9,382 nucleotides of DNA, from contig JADHVM010000026.1 of NCBI GenBank assembly GCA_016783985.1, positions 1 through 9,382 of the forward strand, given 5' to 3'. The position numbers were made by a program, and so were the translations under genes. The notes under the pieces are model-generated. The model was not told where the DNA came from and did not search any database. It saw only the letters and a list, made by a program, of their open reading frames with translations. The stretch comes from Actinomycetota bacterium. GTDB taxonomy: Bacteria; Actinomycetota; Humimicrobiia; Humimicrobiales; Humimicrobiaceae. This document shows, in pieces, positions 6,602-9,382 of the stretch (position 1 is its first letter; every line of letters starts with the position of its first letter).

Positions 6602-7717
6602 TTATTTTTTATTTAATATTGAATCTCCAGTTTTTTTATTAAAAATACTTACCCTATCCATATCAAAATCTACATACACAGTTTCACCAGTACTTGGTGA
6701 AACTGTTTCAGCTGTCCTAGCTTTGATAATTTTATTTTTCCCTATATTGATATCAATAATATTATAAGAACCTACAGATTCCAAGATTAATACTTTTGTT
6801 TTAATATATTTTTCTTTACTGTGAAAACTTAATATTATATCTTCTGGTCTAACTCCTAGAACTAAATCTTTATCTATTAAATTTTTATCAACTATAGCTT
6901 TTTTAATCTTGTCAGTTATAATAATATTTTCATTTATTTCAGTTATTCTTAATACTATATTTCCATCTGAATCTTTTATATATTTACAATCCACAAAATT
7001 CATCCCGGGGCTTCCAATAAAATTTGCAACAAACAAATTATTTGGATTAGTATATATTTCATTAGGAGTCCCAACTTGCTGCAAAACTCCTAAATTCATT
7101 ATAGCTATGCGATCTCCCATTTCCATAGCTTCTAATTGATCATGAGTTACATATGCTGTAGTAGCACCAATGTCTATATGAAGCTTTTTTAGTTCGCTAC
7201 GCATTTTTTCTCTAAACTTAGCATCCAGTGTTCCTATAGGTTCATCTAGTAAAAATGCCTTCGGTCTTCTAACAATAGCTCTTCCAAGAGCAACTCTCTG
7301 CATGTCCCCGCCTGAAAGCTCTCTAGGTTTTCTATTCAGTATGTGTTTTATCTTTAATATTTCAACAACATTATCAATTTCTTCTTTTATATTTTTCTTA
7401 CTATATCTCATATTAATCAACGGAAAAGCAATATTATCATAAACTGTCATATGTGGATACAGCGCATACAATTGAAATACAAAAGCTATATCTCTTTCAG
7501 ATGCTTTCTTAGTTGTAACATCCTCACCACCAATCATAATTCTTCCCTCATCAGGTATTTCCAGGCCAGATATACATCTAAGAGTTGTTGTTTTTCCACA
7601 TCCTGAAGGACCAAGTAAAACTAAAAACTCTTTTTCTTTTATAGTCAGGTTTAGATTATTTACAGCTATCAGGCTGCCAAACTTTTTTACAATATTTTTA
7701 AGAACTATTTCTGCCAT
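6602..7717 (-). CDS. CUT1 sugar ABC transporter ATPase, first copy (UgpC/MalK type)
   Basis: A 371-residue ATPase. The order is Walker A GPSGCGKTT (36-44), Q-loop Gln82 (FVFQLYALYPHMT), signature LSGGDMQR (134-141), Walker B AFLLDEP (154-160), D-loop GTLDAK, switch His192 (YVTHDQ), then a MalK/UgpC-type regulatory domain starting at IGSPGMNF and containing LGVRPEDI. It binds and hydrolyses ATP on the cytoplasmic face of a sugar importer; the MalG-type permease encoded upstream in the same operon is its likely partner. The ATG has GGAG 9 bases upstream and follows the epimerase stop by 57 bases. Both ATPases here have Met in the fifth position of the signature (LSGGxMQR), where LSGGQQQR-type sequences have Gln. 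All ATP-handling residues are present, so neither copy looks degenerate. Confidence 0.93.
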   Translation of the reverse strand: MAEIVLKNIVKKFGSLIAVNNLNLTIKEKEFLVLLGPSGCGKTTTLRCISGLEIPDEGRIMIGGEDVTTKKASERDIAFVFQLYALYPHMTVYDNIAFPLINMRYSKKNIKEEIDNVVEILKIKHILNRKPRELSGGDMQRVALGRAIVRRPKAFLLDEPIGTLDAKFREKMRSELKKLHIDIGATTAYVTHDQLEAMEMGDRIAIMNLGVLQQVGTPNEIYTNPNNLFVANFIGSPGMNFVDCKYIKDSDGNIVLRITEINENIIITDKIKKAIVDKNLIDKDLVLGVRPEDIILSFHSKEKYIKTKVLILESVGSYNIIDINIGKNKIIKARTAETVSPSTGETVYVDFDMDRVSIFNKKTGDSILNKK

Positions 7718-7774
7718 CTAAATGATCTCCATTTCTTTTAATTTATATATAATTTATTATCTTTTTTTAGGATT

Positions 7775-8623
7775 TTAACTAAATAATTCTTTTAGAAATT
7801 TTGTACCTTTTTCTACCAGTGTATTTGCATCTTTTTCAGTTTGTCTCCAGATAGATGCTGCTTTAGCAATTATTTTAACTTCAGGCGTGAAAGATTCAAT
7901 TACAATATATTTATCATATCCTATTTTTTTTAGTGACTCTTTTACCTTCTTCCATTCAACCTGTCCTGTGCCAGGTGCTCCTCTGTCATTCTCGCTTGCA
8001 TGCATATGATAAAGTAAATCACCTGCTTCAATAATTGCATCTCCTGAACTTTTTTCTTCAATATTCATATGAAAAGTATCCAGGTGAATTTTTAGCATAT
8101 CACTTTCTACATCATTTATAATGTTAACTGCATCCATACATATATTTATAAAATCAGTTTCAAATCTATTTAATGGTTCTATAGCCATATAGACTTCTTT
8201 TTCTTCTGCATATTTGCATAATTCTTTAAAACTACTTACACATGTTTTCCACTGTTCTCTTTTATCTTCAGGTGATTCTAAGTTAGCTCTACCTACTGAT
8301 GAATATAATGGACCAACAAACAAATTGCATTCAAGATTAACGCATGCATCAATACAATCTTTAGTATAAGATATTCCATTTTTTATGTATTCTTTATTTG
8401 GACCTCTAATATCTCTATTTTCTCCAAATAATCCACAAACCGAGCAGCATTCAAGTCCATTTTCCTTTAATTTATATAAAGTTTTACTGTAATCAATATC
8501 ACCTTTTTGTTCTAAAGCTATTTCTACTCCATCAAGCCCTGTATCTTTTATTGATCTAAAAATATTAGTACTTTCATCTGTAAATTTAGCTGAATATAAT
8601 AATGTGTTTACACCGAATTTCAA
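7775..8623 (-). CDS. Ketose 3-epimerase, D-tagatose/D-psicose 3-epimerase family
   Basis: A 282-residue TIM-barrel sugar epimerase. Residues matching the metal site of Agrobacterium D-psicose 3-epimerase occur with near-identical numbering: Glu149 (AIEPLNRFET), Asp182 (HLDTFHMNIEE), His208 (HMHASENDRG) and Glu243 (IVIESFTP). The substrate-contacting Glu155, His185 and Arg214 are also present. Such enzymes flip C3 of free ketoses (for example D-fructose/D-psicose or D-ribulose/D-xylulose) with Mn or Co. The frame is open back to 8770, but that extension overlaps the upstream membrane-protein gene and is not family-like. I choose the TTG at 8623, which is preceded by a strong GGAGGG and gives the normal N-terminus KFGVNTLLYS. 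It sits between permease and ATPase genes, so the product probably acts on the imported sugar. Confidence 0.88.
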   Translation of the reverse strand: MKFGVNTLLYSAKFTDESTNIFRSIKDTGLDGVEIALEQKGDIDYSKTLYKLKENGLECCSVCGLFGENRDIRGPNKEYIKNGISYTKDCIDACVNLECNLFVGPLYSSVGRANLESPEDKREQWKTCVSSFKELCKYAEEKEVYMAIEPLNRFETDFINICMDAVNIINDVESDMLKIHLDTFHMNIEEKSSGDAIIEAGDLLYHMHASENDRGAPGTGQVEWKKVKESLKKIGYDKYIVIESFTPEVKIIAKAASIWRQTEKDANTLVEKGTKFLKELFS

Positions 8624-8627
8624 CTTT

Positions 8628-8633
8628 CCCTCC
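8628..8633 (-). promoter_or_regulatory. Strong Shine-Dalgarno supporting a TTG start
   Basis: GGAGGG on the minus strand, 4 bases before TTG 8623. It fixes the epimerase start and excludes the longer frame from 8770. Confidence 0.8.
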
Positions 8634-8646
8634 GTATATTTATAAA

Positions 8647-8871
8647 TTATTTTAAATGAATTGAAAAAATATATCCCGCAACACCAGTTAGAAGTATTGC
8701 ATAACTCCAATGATATATATTCAATAACCATGGCTGGCAAAGTGCTAATATTCCACATAACATAATCCACATAAAAAGCGGTTCTAGATATTTTCTTTTT
8801 AAAATCTTAAATCTCCAGAATATTAAACCAATTGCTATATAAAAACCCAGAGAAATAAAAAATAATACCAT
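8647..8871 (-). CDS. Small three-helix membrane protein of unknown function in the ABC operon
   Basis: A 74-residue hydrophobic protein I do not recognise. Three likely membrane helices can be seen: about residues 2-19, 31-50 and 55-71. A basic loop (RFKILKRKY, 20-28) separates helix 1 from helix 2, which suggests this loop faces the cytoplasm. No cysteine pair, metal motif or enzyme motif stands out. Translation is well supported: the GGAG ribosome binding site 5 bases before the ATG begins on the last base of the permease stop codon, so the two genes are coupled, and the epimerase gene starts 23 bases after its stop. Its place between permease and enzyme suggests an accessory subunit of the transporter or a membrane anchor, but this is inference. 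It is too small to be a permease itself. Confidence 0.75.
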   Translation of the reverse strand: MVLFFISLGFYIAIGLIFWRFKILKRKYLEPLFMWIMLCGILALCQPWLLNIYHWSYAILLTGVAGYIFSIHLK

Positions 8872-8879
8872 TTCTTCTC

Positions 8880-9382
8880 CTATTTCCTTATTGCTCCAAA
8901 AGTAATTCCTCTTACAAGATGTTTTCTTAAAATGATAGTAAAAATTAGCACTGGTATTAGGAATAAAACTGATCCTGCTGCAGCTGCCCCCCAGTCATAG
9001 CCAAGGACTCCCATCTGGTAAGGAAGCCATGCAGGCACTGTTTGTGCAACTTTCCTTGAAAGAAGGAATGCAAATGCGTATTCATTCCATGCAAATATGA
9101 AACAAAATACCGCAGTTGCTGCTATACCGGTTGCTGCCTGTGGAATAATTATCATTCTAAAAGCTTGAAATCTTGTATACCCATCAACCATTGCTGCTTC
9201 TTCATACTCAATAGGAATCTCATCAATAAATCCTTTAAGTACCCAAACAGCAAAAGATACATTAAAAGCAGTATACAAAATTATAAGGCCTATATGAGTA
9301 TCAGTTAGATTTAAATATCTGAACATTAGGAAAACAGGTATAACAACTACCACTGGAGGCAGCATTCTGGTGCTAAGTATAA
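8880..9382 (-). CDS. CUT1 sugar ABC transporter permease, MalG type, 5' end cut by window edge
   Basis: The frame is open to the right edge, giving about 166 residues of a protein usually near 275-280, so roughly the first 110 are missing. An in-frame ATG at 9365 lies inside the conserved STRMLPP segment and is not the start. Counting from that Met, hydrophobic helices fall at about 3-20, 24-46, 80-102 and 128-148. The cytoplasmic EAA loop (EEAAMVDGYTRF, ending in IIIP, about 55-75) is the docking site for the ATPase in binding-protein-dependent permeases. The C-terminus LVRGITFGAIRK is typical of MalG-like subunits. It would pair with a MalF-type permease and a solute-binding protein, expected further upstream. 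The stop TAG overlaps the ribosome binding site of the next gene. Confidence 0.93.
   Translation of the reverse strand, partial: ILSTRMLPPVVVVIPVFLMFRYLNLTDTHIGLIILYTAFNVSFAVWVLKGFIDEIPIEYEEAAMVDGYTRFQAFRMIIIPQAATGIAATAVFCFIFAWNEYAFAFLLSRKVAQTVPAWLPYQMGVLGYDWGAAAAGSVLFLIPVLIFTIILRKHLVRGITFGAIRK

Noticed and set aside
6909..7139. Plus-strand open frame of 76 codons
   Set aside because: Antisense to the C-terminal part of the first ATPase; no recognisable domain.
8624..8770. A 49-codon N-terminal extension of the epimerase frame
   Set aside because: It overlaps the small membrane-protein gene, does not resemble epimerase N-termini, and a strong Shine-Dalgarno marks TTG 8623 as the start.

Overview
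The window is AT-rich DNA, roughly 30% G+C by eye, from a bacterium. It has Shine-Dalgarno-led genes, occasional TTG starts and a consensus sigma-70-type promoter. The gene content (CUT1 sugar ABC transporter, xylose-type sugar genes, dense toxin-antitoxin genes) fits a fermentative, probably anaerobic, low-GC bacterium such as a Firmicute or an uncultured subsurface lineage. The sequence alone does not fix the phylum. All genes from 628 to the right edge lie on the minus strand; only the left end has plus-strand coding sequence.

Left part (1-2071): a toxin-antitoxin island. A PIN-domain toxin is cut by the left edge (plus strand) and is followed by the wreck of a second PIN toxin (about 353-480). 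On the minus strand, a VapB-VapC pair is followed by a MntA-HepT pair. All four genes are tightly packed and could be read from one promoter in front of vapB. That promoter has a perfect TTGACA and TATAAT with a 16-bp spacer, and a 21-bp near-perfect palindrome lies over its -10 box, a textbook arrangement for autorepression.

Middle (2124-5321): dut (dUTPase, all five motifs), then a xylulokinase-type FGGY sugar kinase and a protein of the xylose isomerase family. The isomerase-like protein keeps most metal ligands of XylA but has His in place of one metal-binding Asp and lacks the Asp of the His-Asp ring-opening pair, so its substrate may not be D-xylose.

Right part (5488-9382): the 3' portion of a CUT1 sugar-transport operon. 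In transcription order it holds a MalG-type permease (cut by the right edge), a 74-residue three-helix membrane protein of unknown role, a D-tagatose/D-psicose 3-epimerase-family enzyme starting at a TTG, and two different MalK/UgpC-type ATPases. A 166-bp AT-rich gap separates these from xylA-like and xylB.

Read together, the right two thirds describe uptake of a sugar by an ABC transporter, followed by C3 epimerisation and/or aldose-ketose isomerisation, and phosphorylation by an FGGY kinase. The solute-binding protein and partner permease would be expected beyond the right edge.
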